64,000 bases of DNA from CAWHNT01 sp963830775 (GTDB taxonomy: Bacteria > Pseudomonadota > Alphaproteobacteria > Geminicoccales > Geminicoccaceae): NCBI GenBank assembly GCA_963830775.1, contig CAWHNT010000047.1, positions 558,001 through 622,000 on the forward strand, written 5' to 3'. Below are positions 25,833 through 34,800 of this stretch, in pieces (position 1 is the stretch's first letter; each line of letters starts with the position of its first letter). The notes beneath the pieces are model-generated. The model saw nothing but the letters and a program-made list of their open reading frames with translations, did no database searches and was not told the DNA's origin. The position numbers and the translations under genes were made by a program.

Positions 25833-26357
25833 ATGGCCGCGATCCTTTCGCACGCGCTTCGGTTGTGGAGGCTGGTCCTTCTGCTCTGCGTCGGAATTGG
25901 CCTCGCCGGCGATGCCGAGGCCGCCCGCGCGCTCAAGGCGGACAAGATCGTGGTCGTGAAGAGCGAGCGCCGGCTCTACCTCCTGCGCGGCAGCGAGGTC
26001 GTGAAAAGCTACCGGGTGGCGCTGGGACGGCAGCCGCGCGGCACCAAGCTCTACCAGGGCGACGGCCGCACGCCGGAGGGCCGCTACGTCCTCGACGGCC
26101 GCAATGCCGGCAGCAACTTCTACCGCGCCCTGCACGTCTCCTACCCCAATGCCGCGGACAAGGTCCGGGCCCGGGCGATGGGCGAGGCCGCGGGCGGGCT
26201 CATCATGGTGCACGGCCTGCCGAACGAGCGCCCGAACTGGGGCGAAGAGCACTGGATGTACAACTGGACCAACGGTTGCATCGCGGTCACGAACCGGGAA
26301 ATGGACGAGATCTGGGCCAGCACCGAGCTCGGAACTCCGATCGAGATCCGCCCCTGA
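25833..26357 (+). CDS. L,D-transpeptidase (YkuD), short secreted form
   Basis: The 174-residue precursor has an N-terminal signal sequence (LWRLVLLLCVGIGLAGDAEA, cleavage probably after AEA). A YkuD catalytic domain follows, starting DKIVVVKSERRLYLLRG. The active-site signature is MVHGLPN with the conserved His, then NWTNGCIAVTNREMDEIW with the nucleophilic Cys. Such enzymes act in the periplasm, making 3-3 peptidoglycan crosslinks or attaching lipoproteins. A gene for an Lpp-like lipoprotein ending in Lys lies directly downstream and a second transpeptidase beyond it, so a role in anchoring the outer membrane is a reasonable inference. Confidence 0.9.
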   Translation: MAAILSHALRLWRLVLLLCVGIGLAGDAEAARALKADKIVVVKSERRLYLLRGSEVVKSYRVALGRQPRGTKLYQGDGRTPEGRYVLDGRNAGSNFYRALHVSYPNAADKVRARAMGEAAGGLIMVHGLPNERPNWGEEHWMYNWTNGCIAVTNREMDEIWASTELGTPIEIRP

Positions 26358-26471
26358 GCCGCCCCTTGGCGGCGGCCGGTGGTGGACAAGTGGCGCTGTG
26401 TTGGGTGGGCCGGAGCCGCTGCCGAACACTCGCCTCAAGGCGTGCAAGAACGTGAGTGATGGAGGAACGGG

Positions 26472-26735
26472 ATGAGAAAGTTGATGGCGGTCGCCCCGGC
26501 GATCATGGCGGTGTCGGTGCTGGGGATCTCCGGCTGTGCCACCAAGGGCGACGTCGAGGCCGTGCGCTCGGAGATCGCGGGCCTGCGCTCGTCGCTGGCG
26601 TCGATCGACGCCAAGGCGACCCGTGCGGAGGCCGAGGCCAGCCGGGCCGCCGCCGACGCATCGCAGGCCTCGGCCAGCGCTGCCCAGGCGCGCGAGGCTG
26701 CCGACCGGATCTACCGCGAAGGCCTGCGCAAGTAG
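26472..26735 (+). CDS. Lpp/OprI-like alanine-zipper lipoprotein
   Basis: This 87-residue precursor has a lipobox LGISGC, so the mature lipoprotein starts at Cys22 (CATKGDVEAVRSEIAGLRS). Heptad repeats of Ala and polar residues run from about 35 to 75 (ASRAAADASQASASAAQARE), the alanine-zipper coiled coil of Lpp. The C-terminus is DRIYREGLRK, ending in Lys as Braun's lipoprotein does; in E. coli the side chain of that Lys is attached to meso-diaminopimelate by L,D-transpeptidases. Transpeptidase genes on both sides support the same use here. The attachment itself is inferred, not seen. Confidence 0.82.
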   Translation: MRKLMAVAPAIMAVSVLGISGCATKGDVEAVRSEIAGLRSSLASIDAKATRAEAEASRAAADASQASASAAQAREAADRIYREGLRK

Positions 26736-26753
26736 GCACGGACGCGGGCGCAT

Positions 26754-26789
26754 CCTGCCCGGCCCAGGGTTCAGCCCGGGCCGGGCAGG
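26754..26789 (+). terminator. Strong 12-bp hairpin after the lipoprotein gene
   Basis: CCTGCCCGGCCC and GGGCCGGGCAGG flank a 12-base loop, 18 bases after the lipoprotein stop. No T-run follows, so it may be a transcript stabiliser or a Rho-assisted end more than an intrinsic terminator. Confidence 0.5.
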
Positions 26790-26820
26790 TGCCAGCGGCA
26801 GGATGGACGGGATGACCGGC

Positions 26821-27859
26821 ATGGCTCGCAACCTTGAGCTCTCGCGGCGGCGGCTCCTCGCCGGCGGGCTCGTGGCCGTGGCTGCACCGGCCCTGCCGGC
26901 TTGGGCGCAGCTGCCGTCGCTGCCGGAGCGCGACGATCTGGTGGGGCGGCTCACCACCTATGTCAGCCATGCCGACGAGACCCTGCTCGCGATCGCGCGC
27001 GCCCACAATGTCGGCGTGCCGCAGGTCTCGGCCCTCAACCCGGGCGTCGACCCCTGGGTGCCCGGTGACGGGACGAAGCTCGTCCTCCCCACCTGGCACA
27101 TCATCCCGGACGTCCCGCGCGAGGGGCTGATCGTCAACAAGGCCGACCTCAGGCTCTACTACTTCCCCAAGGTCGGGCCGATGCAGCACTACGCGATCGG
27201 CGTCGGCAAGGAAGGCTTCAACACCCCGATCGGGCCTACCCGGATCGTCCGCAAGCGTTACAAGCCGACCTGGATCCCGACGGCAGCATCGATCAACGAG
27301 AAGCCTTGGCTGCCGCGCGCGGTGCCTGCCAGGGCCCGACAATCCGCTGGGCGACTACGCCATGGATTTCGGCTTTCCTGGCTCGTACCTCGTCCACAGC
27401 ACGAACAAGCCCTATGGCGTCGGCCGCCGGGTCAGCCACGGCTGCATCCGCATGTACCCTGAAGGGATGGAGCGCCTGTTCCCGCAGGTGGCGCTGGGCA
27501 GCCGGGCCATGGTGATCGACCAGGCGGTCAAGGTGGGCTGGCACCAGGGCGAGCTCTACCTGCAGGTCATGCCGTCCATGACCCAGATCGACGAGCTCGA
27601 GGCCACGGCCAAGATGAGCCCCGAGCCGCCGCCGCCCGGCGTCGAGCAGATGGTCGTCGCCAAGGCCGGGACCGATCTCGGGCGCATCGACTGGGACACG
27701 GTCGCCGAGACCGCCCGCGCCCGGCTGGGCATTCCGGTCCAGGTGACGCGGGGCCTGCCGGCCCTGGTGGGCTCGCTCGACCAGGGCATCGCCGGCCCGG
27801 CAGCGCCGGCAGCCGCCACCCGCCCGGCCCAGACAGTGAACATCCACGGTATCTACTGA
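26821..27859 (+). CDS. Tat-exported L,D-transpeptidase with LysM-like region (one-base frameshift)
   Basis: The N-terminus carries a twin-arginine signal (LSRRRLLAGGLVAVAAPALPAWA). A LysM-like segment follows (TYVSHADETLLAIARAHNVGVPQVSALNPG) and then a YkuD domain: EGLIVNKADLRLYYFP, GFNTPIGPTRI and, in the shifted frame, YLVHSTNKPYGVGRRVSHGCIRMYPEG with the catalytic His and Cys. The break lies near 27330. Removing one base there gives VPAGPDNPLGDYAMDFGFPGS, matching ErfK-type relatives. The corrected length is about 346 residues. ATGs at 26803, 26812 and 26821 are all in frame; I chose the last on spacing, with low certainty. It follows the lipoprotein gene, so it may be the lipoprotein-attaching enzyme. 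Confidence 0.85.
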
Positions 27860-27965
27860 GATGGCCTGAGCTCGACTCCGGCCGTTCGGGAGATCGGTGT
27901 CTTCGGGTCAGGCTCATAGGTTATTATTCCTTGCATTTCTGCTGCCCTTCCGCTATTCGCCTCTC

Positions 27966-28697
27966 ATGCTCGCCACCGCCCACTACGCCACCCGCAAGGG
28001 CCTGAACCGCCCCTTCGCCCGGGTCACGGCCCGCGACCGCCGCATGGGCCAGAAGCTCTCCATGGGCCTCACGCCCAAGCAGGTGGCACGGCTGGAGGGC
28101 ATGGTCCCGGCCGACGTCGAGACCCTCGTCGCCGAGCCCGAGTTCAAGGCCCTCATCGACGGCTACAACACCCTGCACGCCATGCCCGAGGACGAGCAGC
28201 GCCGCATCCTCACCCAGCTCGCCCGCCACCTCCTGATGGAGGCCACGGCGCTGGGCGACGTGCGGGTGGCCATGTTCATCCTGCTCCAGGAGCGCATGGG
28301 CAAGGACCCGGCCCGGACGCTGGCCGACGGCGTGATCGCCGCCAACAGGCGCGCCGCCCAGCCCGCACCTGCCCCACGCTCACCCAGCCCCTCGCCGCGC
28401 GCGCCTCGCCCGTCCGACGACCCCGACCTGCGCACGATGCAGCGGGTGGAGAGCCGCCTGCGCGGCGAGCTGCAGCAGGAGCATGCGGCGGTGCACGCCG
28501 CTGTGGCGGCGGACGAGGCTCCTCCCTTGGAAGAGCAGACCCCCGACCCGGAGCCGCCGCAGCGGCAGCGCCGCTCGCCGCGGCCTTCCTCGACCCCGGT
28601 CCTCAGCGACTATCAGGGCCGCGCCATCGAGGCCCTGCTCCTCTTGAAGAACGCGGCCCCCGACGAGCAGCCGACGCCGCGTGCTCAGGCGCCCTGA
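27966..28697 (+). CDS. Hypothetical protein with helical N-half and disordered C-half
   Basis: I do not recognise this 243-residue protein. The start is taken as ATG 27966 (MLATAHYATRKGLNRPFARV). Residues about 25-120 are predicted mostly helical (SMGLTPKQVARLEGMVPADVETLV, RRILTQLARHLLMEATAL, VAMFILLQERMGKDPARTLADGV). From about 125 to 225 it is Pro/Ser/Arg-rich and probably unstructured, and a short helix (GRAIEALLLLKNA) ends it. There is no signal peptide or membrane segment. The stop overlaps the 3' end of the convergent sigma-factor gene by 13 bases. GC use matches neighbours, so transfer is not suggested. Confidence 0.55.
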   Translation: MLATAHYATRKGLNRPFARVTARDRRMGQKLSMGLTPKQVARLEGMVPADVETLVAEPEFKALIDGYNTLHAMPEDEQRRILTQLARHLLMEATALGDVRVAMFILLQERMGKDPARTLADGVIAANRRAAQPAPAPRSPSPSPRAPRPSDDPDLRTMQRVESRLRGELQQEHAAVHAAVAADEAPPLEEQTPDPEPPQRQRRSPRPSSTPVLSDYQGRAIEALLLLKNAAPDEQPTPRAQAP

Positions 28698-29959
28698 TCC
28701 GCCACTTTCATCGCCGCCGCCCGGTCGAGCAGCAGCCTGCGCTCGCGCTCGTTGCGGGTGAGGGATGCTGCGCGCAGAAGCTCGGTCCGGGCCTCTTCGA
28801 AGCGTTCCAGCTTCGCCAGGAGGTCACCGCGCACGGCCGGCAGGAGGTGATAGGCGCGCAGTGACGGCTCCCTGCTGAGGGTGTCCACCAGCTCGAGCCC
28901 TGCCGCCGGGCCGTAGGCCATCGCCAGCGCCACGGCACGGTTCAGCTCAACGACCGGGGACGGGGCGACCTGCGCCAGCGCGTCGTAGAGCGCTGCGATC
29001 CGCGTCCAATCGGTCTCCGCCGCGGTGTGGGCGCGGGCGTGGCAGGCGGCGATGGCGGCCTGGAGCGCGTAGGGGCCGAGTGCTCGGCCCAGGCCGATGG
29101 CGCGCTCGAGGGCCGCCAGGCCGCGGCCGATCAGGATGTGGTCCCAGCGGCCGCGATCCTGGTCCAGGAGGAGGACCGGCTCGCCCGACGGGCCGATCCT
29201 GGCCTTGAGGCGGGAGGCCTGGATCTCCATCAGCGCCACGAGCCCGTGGACCTCGGGCTCCAGCGGCGCCAGCCCGGCCAGCACGCGGCCCAGGCGCAAG
29301 GCTTCCTCGCAGAGGGCAGGGCGGGTCCAGTCCTGGCCGGCGGTGGCGGCATAGCCCTCGTTGAAGATCAGGTAGATGACCTCCAGCACCGACGAGAGCC
29401 GGGCCGAGAGCTCGGCAGCCGGCGGCAGCTCGAACGGCACCCGCGCCTCGGCCAGGGTGCGTTTCGCCCGCACGATCCGCTGCGCCAGCGTCGGCTCCGG
29501 GACCAGGAAGGCACGCGCGATCTCATCGGTCGTGAGCCCGCCCAGGAGACGCAAGGTGAGGGCCACCCGGGCCTCGGTCGAGAGGACCGGGTGGCAGGCG
29601 ATGAAGAGGAGACGGAGCAGGTCGTCGCCGATCGGGTCGTCGAGAGCGGCATCGAGATCAGGGGTCCGGGCCTCCTCGGCCTCGATCTCGCGCGCCAGCT
29701 CCTCGTGCTTGCGCTCCAGGAGCGCCTTCCGGCGCAGCCGGTCGATGGCACGGTGCTTGGCCGCGGCCATGAGCCAGGCACCCGGATTGTCCGGGACGCC
29801 CGACAGGGGCCATCGCTCCAGGGCGGTGACGAGCGCGTCCTGGGCCAGCTCCTCGGCCAGCCCCACGTCCCGCACCATGCGCGCGAGGCCGGCGATCAGC
29901 CGCGGCGCCTCGATCCGCCAGACCGCCTCGACGGTCCGATGGGTCAGCAATTCCGCCAC
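28685..29959 (-). CDS. ECF sigma factor with C-terminal TPR-like extension (ECF42 type)
   Basis: This 424-residue protein has sigma region 2 at the N-terminus (DVGLAEELAQDALVTALERWP and GAWLMAAAKHRAIDRLRR). Region 4 follows at about 140-185 (LLGGLTTDEIARAFLVPEPTLAQRIVRAKRTL). A long helical C-terminal domain includes IFNEGYAATAG and VVELNRAVALAMAYGPAAGLELVD. That extension and the adjacent YCII/DGPF genes are the marks of ECF42, where the C-terminal domain itself regulates activity in place of a separate anti-sigma factor. It is preceded 12 bases upstream by a YCII gene in the same direction. Its target promoter is unknown but probably lies before the YCII genes. Confidence 0.9.
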   Translation of the reverse strand: MAELLTHRTVEAVWRIEAPRLIAGLARMVRDVGLAEELAQDALVTALERWPLSGVPDNPGAWLMAAAKHRAIDRLRRKALLERKHEELAREIEAEEARTPDLDAALDDPIGDDLLRLLFIACHPVLSTEARVALTLRLLGGLTTDEIARAFLVPEPTLAQRIVRAKRTLAEARVPFELPPAAELSARLSSVLEVIYLIFNEGYAATAGQDWTRPALCEEALRLGRVLAGLAPLEPEVHGLVALMEIQASRLKARIGPSGEPVLLLDQDRGRWDHILIGRGLAALERAIGLGRALGPYALQAAIAACHARAHTAAETDWTRIAALYDALAQVAPSPVVELNRAVALAMAYGPAAGLELVDTLSREPSLRAYHLLPAVRGDLLAKLERFEEARTELLRAASLTRNERERRLLLDRAAAMKVADQGA

Positions 29960-29971
29960 GTCGCCGCTAGC

Positions 29972-30403
29972 TCATCCCCGGCCCGTCGGCTGCCCGATCC
30001 GGGCCTGCATCTCGGGCAGGTCTGCTGCCGCCTTCTGCACCTCCTCGGAGAAGTCGGACATCTCCTGCACCTGGCGGATCTCGATGATCTCGTTCTCGCT
30101 GGCAGGGCAGCGGGTGGCCCACTCGATGGCCTCGGCCCTCGAGCCCACGTTGATCATCCAGTAGCCACCCAGAACCTCCTTGGCCTCGGCGAAGGGGCCG
30201 TCGGTGACCTTGGGCCTGCCGCCCTCGAAGGTGACCCTGGCACCCGTCGAGGGCGGGTGGAGGCCATCCAGCGCCAGCAGCACGCCCGCCTTCGCCAGAT
30301 CCTCGTTGTATTTCATCATCGCCTCGACGCGCCTGGGGTCGAGGTCGATCCCGGGCTGGGCGGTCTCGTAGCCCTTGGGGATCATCAGCATCATGAAACG
30401 CAT
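29972..30403 (-). CDS. YCII/DGPF-domain protein
   Basis: The 143-residue protein starts MRFMMLMIPKGYE and contains the diagnostic VTDGPFAEAKEVLGGYWMINV, giving the DGPF name, then EAIEWATRCP and IEIRQVQEM. YCII domains have a ferredoxin-like fold with a His-Asp pair in active members. DGPF proteins are consistent neighbours of ECF42 sigma factors, but their biochemical role is unknown. It lies directly upstream of the sigma gene in one operon and is paralogous to the gene at 30914-31339. Confidence 0.9.
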   Translation of the reverse strand: MRFMMLMIPKGYETAQPGIDLDPRRVEAMMKYNEDLAKAGVLLALDGLHPPSTGARVTFEGGRPKVTDGPFAEAKEVLGGYWMINVGSRAEAIEWATRCPASENEIIEIRQVQEMSDFSEEVQKAAADLPEMQARIGQPTGRG

Positions 30404-30441
30404 GGCCGTTCCCTGTCCTCGTGATCCGGCGTGCTCGGGGG

Positions 30442-30849
30442 TCAGCTTACGGTGACGACCATCCAGCCGACGCCGAAACGGTCAGCCACCATGCCGAAGC
30501 TGGAGGCGAAGAAGGTCCTGGTGAGCGGCATCTGCACCTGGCCGCCATCCGCCGCCAGGGCCTCGAAGAGGCGCCGGGCCTCGGCATCATCCCTGGCGTA
30601 GATGCTCAAGGCGAAGCCCTCGAAGCTCGTGCTGCCCGAGCAGCGGCCATCCGATAGGAGCACGGTGCTGTCGCCGATCCGCAGGGCGGCGTGCATCACC
30701 TTCTCCTCCGTGCCGGGCGTCACCATCCCAGGCTCCGGCGAATCCTTGAACCGCATGAGCATGCCGACCTCGGCGCCCAGGGATGTCCTGTAGAAGTCGA
30801 TCGCCTCCTCGGCCCGGCCGTTGAAGAACAGGTAGGGCTGGATCTGCAT
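30442..30849 (-). CDS. PhnB-like VOC-superfamily protein
   Basis: This 135-residue protein of the glyoxalase/VOC fold, PhnB/3-demethylubiquinone methyltransferase-like branch, has QPYLFFNGRAEEAIDFYRTSLGAEVG at the start, then GDSTVLLSDG and SIYARDDAEARRLFEALAADGG, ending FGMVADRFGVGWMVV. The ATG at 30849 starts this conserved block. It sits between the two YCII genes on the same strand. Sigma-factor operons of this type often carry a PhnB-like gene. The metal and substrate are unknown. Confidence 0.88.
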   Translation of the reverse strand: MQIQPYLFFNGRAEEAIDFYRTSLGAEVGMLMRFKDSPEPGMVTPGTEEKVMHAALRIGDSTVLLSDGRCSGSTSFEGFALSIYARDDAEARRLFEALAADGGQVQMPLTRTFFASSFGMVADRFGVGWMVVTVS

Positions 30850-30913
30850 GGCTCTCTCCCACGTTCCAGGCGGTCCCGCTTCCTCGCGCACCGGAAGCGG
30901 CGTTGCATCCCGG

Positions 30914-31339
30914 TTATTGCTGTCCGGCAATCTGCGCCCGGAGCCGCTCTTCCTGCTCGCGCAGCTCGGGCGTGAACTCGGCCCCGAAATCCTCGGCCTC
31001 GAACACCTGCCGGATCTCGATCTCGCTCTCGCCGTCCAGCGGGTTGGGGCAGCGCTTCACCCACTCGATCGCCTCCTCCAGCGACTTCACCTGCAGGAGC
31101 CAGAAGCCGGCGATCAGCTCCTTGGTCTCCGCGAACGGCCCGTCGATGACCGTCCGGCTCGCACCTGAGAACCTGACCCTGGCACCCTTCGAGCTCGGGT
31201 GCAGTCCCTCGCCCGCCAGCATGATGCCGGCCTTCACCAATTCCTCGTTGTACCGCCCCATCTCGGCCAGCAGCCGCTCCTCGGGCATCACGCCGGCTTC
31301 CGTGTCCTTGTTGGCCCGGACCATCACCATGAACCGCAT
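30914..31339 (-). CDS. YCII/DGPF-domain protein, second copy
   Basis: This 141-residue paralogue of 29972-30403 starts MRFMVMVRANKDTEAG, with VIDGPFAETKELIAGFWLLQV and EAIEWVKRCPNP. The two differ by a good deal, so the duplication is not recent. It is first in the run, so the operon promoter should lie just upstream of 31339. Confidence 0.9.
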   Translation of the reverse strand: MRFMVMVRANKDTEAGVMPEERLLAEMGRYNEELVKAGIMLAGEGLHPSSKGARVRFSGASRTVIDGPFAETKELIAGFWLLQVKSLEEAIEWVKRCPNPLDGESEIEIRQVFEAEDFGAEFTPELREQEERLRAQIAGQQ

Positions 31340-31717
31340 CGTCGGATCCTCCGTTAAGCCTGTTTCATCGCCACGACGAACGGCGCCCCGCCGGATCGAC
31401 AGACCCGGGAAACTTTTTCAAGTTTTTTCCAGGCCCCTGCTGGATGACGAGCGATGCCGAAGGCTGCCAGCGCCCGGAGCGGCCCGCTGGGCAGGCAGCT
31501 GATGCAGATGAGCCTTTCTCAATCCGGCATCAGGCAGGCTGAGGCCGCGGTACCGATCAGAAAGCTTGCCCGGGTGCCCGGCTGCAGCCGGCGCACACAG
31601 TTTCCACAGGCCAGGATTCCTGGGGATCGTTGATTGATTTTGCAGCGCAGCATGCGCCGTCTCATAAGCGATGCTCAGCGGGGATGACGCACCATCAACC
31701 CAGCCATGCGGCAGGCG
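31340..31717. other. Intergenic region without a supported gene
   Basis: Between the start of the YCII operon and the nrdJ terminator. A 100-codon minus-strand frame covers part of it but has no ribosome site or family resemblance. It contains TTTCCACAG near 31600, similar to other intergenic sites in the window, and a modestly AT-richer patch near 31400-31430. The operon promoter is expected here but I see no convincing consensus. Confidence 0.4.
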
Positions 31718-31753
31718 CAAAAAGAAGGACCCCGGGGGCGAACCCCCGGGGTC
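31718..31753 (-). terminator. Intrinsic terminator of nrdJ
   Basis: On the minus strand an 11-bp perfect GC stem (GACCCCGGGGG / CCCCCGGGGTC, 31728-31753) with a 4-base loop is followed by CTTCTTTTT. It ends about 65 bases after the nrdJ stop. Confidence 0.85.
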
Positions 31754-31818
31754 AAGCGCATGGAGGAGAATACAAGGAAAGGAACGTCCCGCTTGCCCGA
31801 CGGGACGCTATGCGTACC

Positions 31819-34800
31819 TCAGCTACACCCGGAGGTGGTGCCGCAGGTATCGCATTTCAGGCAGGTGCCGTTCCGCACCAGCGTGAAGTTGCCGCAGGAA
31901 GAGCAGGCATCGCCTACATAGCCCTTGAGGCGGGCCATCTGCACCTGCTCAGCGCGGCTGTTCGAAGGTCCACGAGCCGGCTCCATCATCTGGATAGCAC
32001 CGGAGGTGGACGAAGAGGAAGGGCGTCGTGGCGGCGTGACATCGGCGACCGTGCCTCCACCGGCCAGGAGCCGGAGATTGCCACGGACGTAGCCGCTGGA
32101 GGCAAGCTGAGCCACCGCATCCCGTCCTAGGTCGCCCTCGCGTACGCCCCGGCCGAGCGCGTCGTGACGTACGTCGCTCTGCTCGACATTGGCGAGATCC
32201 GTTCGGCCCAGATACGAGATGGCGAGCTCGCGGAAGATGTAGTCAAGCACCGAGGTTGCCATCTTGACCGTATCGTTTCCCTGCACGATACCAGACGGTT
32301 CGAACCTCGTATATGAAAAAGCTTCCACAAACTCCTCCAAAGGCACGCCGTATTGGAGGCCAATGGATATTGCGATTGCGAAGTTGTTCATGAGCGAGCG
32401 GAAGGCGGCACCCTCCTTGTGCATGTCGACGAAGATCTCGCCGATCGCACCGTCCTCGTACTCGCCGGTCCTCAGATAGACCTTGTGCCCGCCGACCACG
32501 GCCTTCTGGGTATAGCCCTTGCGCCGGTTCGGCAGCTTGCGCCGCTCGCGCACCCATCTTTCGACGATCCGCTCGGTGACCTCGACCACCTTCTGGACCT
32601 GAGGCTTCTCTTCCTCCTCCTCGTCCCCCAGATCCTCGGCCAGCATCGAGGCCAAGGGCTGCGACAGCTTCGAGCCGTCGCGGTAGAGGGCCAGAGCCTT
32701 GAGGCCCAGCCTCCAGCCCTCGAGATAGGCCTCCTGGCAGTCGGCCACGGTGGCCCGGCCCGGCATGTTGATCGTCTTCGAGATGGCGCCGGTGATAAAG
32801 GGCTGGGCTGCCGCCATCATCCTGATGTGACTGGAGGCGGAGAGGAACCGCCGCCCCTTGCGCCCGCACGGGTTGGCGCAGTCGAACACCGCCAGGTGCT
32901 CGGTCTTCAAATGCGGGGCACCCTCGACCGTCATCGTTCCGCAGCAGTACTCGTTGGCGGCCTCGACGGCCTCCTTCGAGAAGCCCAGGTGGCGCAGGAT
33001 CTCGAAGCCTGGATCATCCAGCTGGGCTTCGGTGAGGCCCAGTACGTTCCGGCAGAACGCCTCGCCGAGGGTGAACCGATTGAAGACATACTTGACGTCG
33101 AAGGCGGTCGGCAGCGCTGCCTCGACCTTGGTCAGCACCTCGTCCGTGAAGCCCTTAGCGCGTAACGCCGCGTGGTTGACCCCCGGCGCGTCGCGCAAGG
33201 TCCCGCGGCCCACGGCGTAGGCCGTGACCGCCTCGATCTCGGCCGCCCCGTAGCCCAGCGTGCGCAGGGCCTCGGGCACCATGCGGTTGATGATCTTGAA
33301 GTAGCCGCCGCCGGCCAGCTTCTTGAACTTCACGAGAGCGAAGTCGGGCTCGATGCCGGTGGTGTCGCAGTCCATCACCAAGCCGATGGTGCCGGTGGGC
33401 GCTATCACCGTCACCTGCGCGTTGCGCAAGCCATGCGCCTCGGCCATCGCCACCGCATCGTCCCAGGCCTCACGCGCGGCCCGGACCAGCTCGGGCGACG
33501 GGCAGCTCTCGGCGTCGAGCGGGACGGGGGGCGTGTGCAGATACTCGTAGCCCTCGGTCTCGCTCCAGGCGGCCCGCCGGTGGTTGCGCAGGACGCGCAA
33601 GGCGTGGGCGCTGTTGTCGGCGTATCCCGGGAACGGGCCGAGCTCGCGCGCCATCAAGGCCGAGACCCGGTAGGACACGCCGGTCATCAGCGCCGTCACC
33701 GCGGCACAGAAGGCCCGGCCCGCATCGCTGTCGTAGGGCACGCCGGTGGCCATCAGGAGTCCGCCCAGATTGGCGTAGCCCAGGCCCAGCGTGCGGAAGC
33801 GATAGGAGAGCTCGGCGATCTTCCGGCTCGGGAACTGCGCCATCAGCACCGCGATCTCGAGCACGATCGTCCACAAGGAGCAGGCGTGGACGAAGTCCTC
33901 GACCGCGAAGCCGCCGTCCTCACGCTTGAACGTCATCAGGTTCAAGGACGCGAGATTGCAGGCCGTGTCGTCCAGGAACATGTACTCGGAGCAGGGATTG
34001 GAGGCGTTGATCCGCCCCAACTCCGGGCAGGTGTGCCAGTCGTTGATGGTGGTGTCGTACTGGATGCCGGGATCAGCGCTGGCCCAGGCGGCAAAGCCGA
34101 TCCGGTCCCAGAGCTCCTTGGCCGGCAGCGTCTTCGCGACTTTCCCGTCCGTGCGGCGGACGAGATTCCAGTCCCGCTCCTCCAGGACTGCGCGCACGAA
34201 CTCGTCGGCCACCCGCACCGTGTTGTTCGAGTTCTGGCCCGAGACGGTGAGGTAGGCGTCGCTGTCCCAGTCGGTGGTGTAGGCCGGGACCTCGATCTCG
34301 CGGTAGCCCTGGCTGGCATAGAGGACCACCTGCTGGATCGCACCCTCGGGCAGGAAGGCCTTGCGCGCCTCGCGCACGGCCTTGCGCAGGGCAGGGTTCT
34401 CCAGGGCATCGAACCGTGCCCGCTCCGGCAGGCCCGACTCATGGCAGGCGGCCAGGATCGCGTTGGCATGGCGCTCGAGCAGCCGCGAGCCGGCGACCAG
34501 CGCCGCCACCTTCTGCTCCTCGTGCACCTTCCAGGAGACGAACTCCTCGATGTCCGGGTGATCGATGTCGCAGATCACCATCTTGGCGGCCCGGCGCGTG
34601 GTGCCGCCGGACTTGATGGCCCCCGCCGCCCGGTCGCCGATCTTGAGGAAGCTCATCAGGCCCGACGACTTGCCACCGCCGGAGAGGGGCTCGTTGGCTG
34701 CCCTCAGAGCTGAGAAGTTGGTGCCGGTCCCGGAGCCGTACTTGAAGAGGCGTGCCTCACGGACCCACAAGTCCATGATGCCGCCCTCGTTCACGAGGTC

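Noticed and set aside
31418..31720. A 100-codon minus-strand frame downstream of the YCII operon
   Set aside because: Low-complexity translation, no ribosome site, and it runs up to the nrdJ terminator hairpin.
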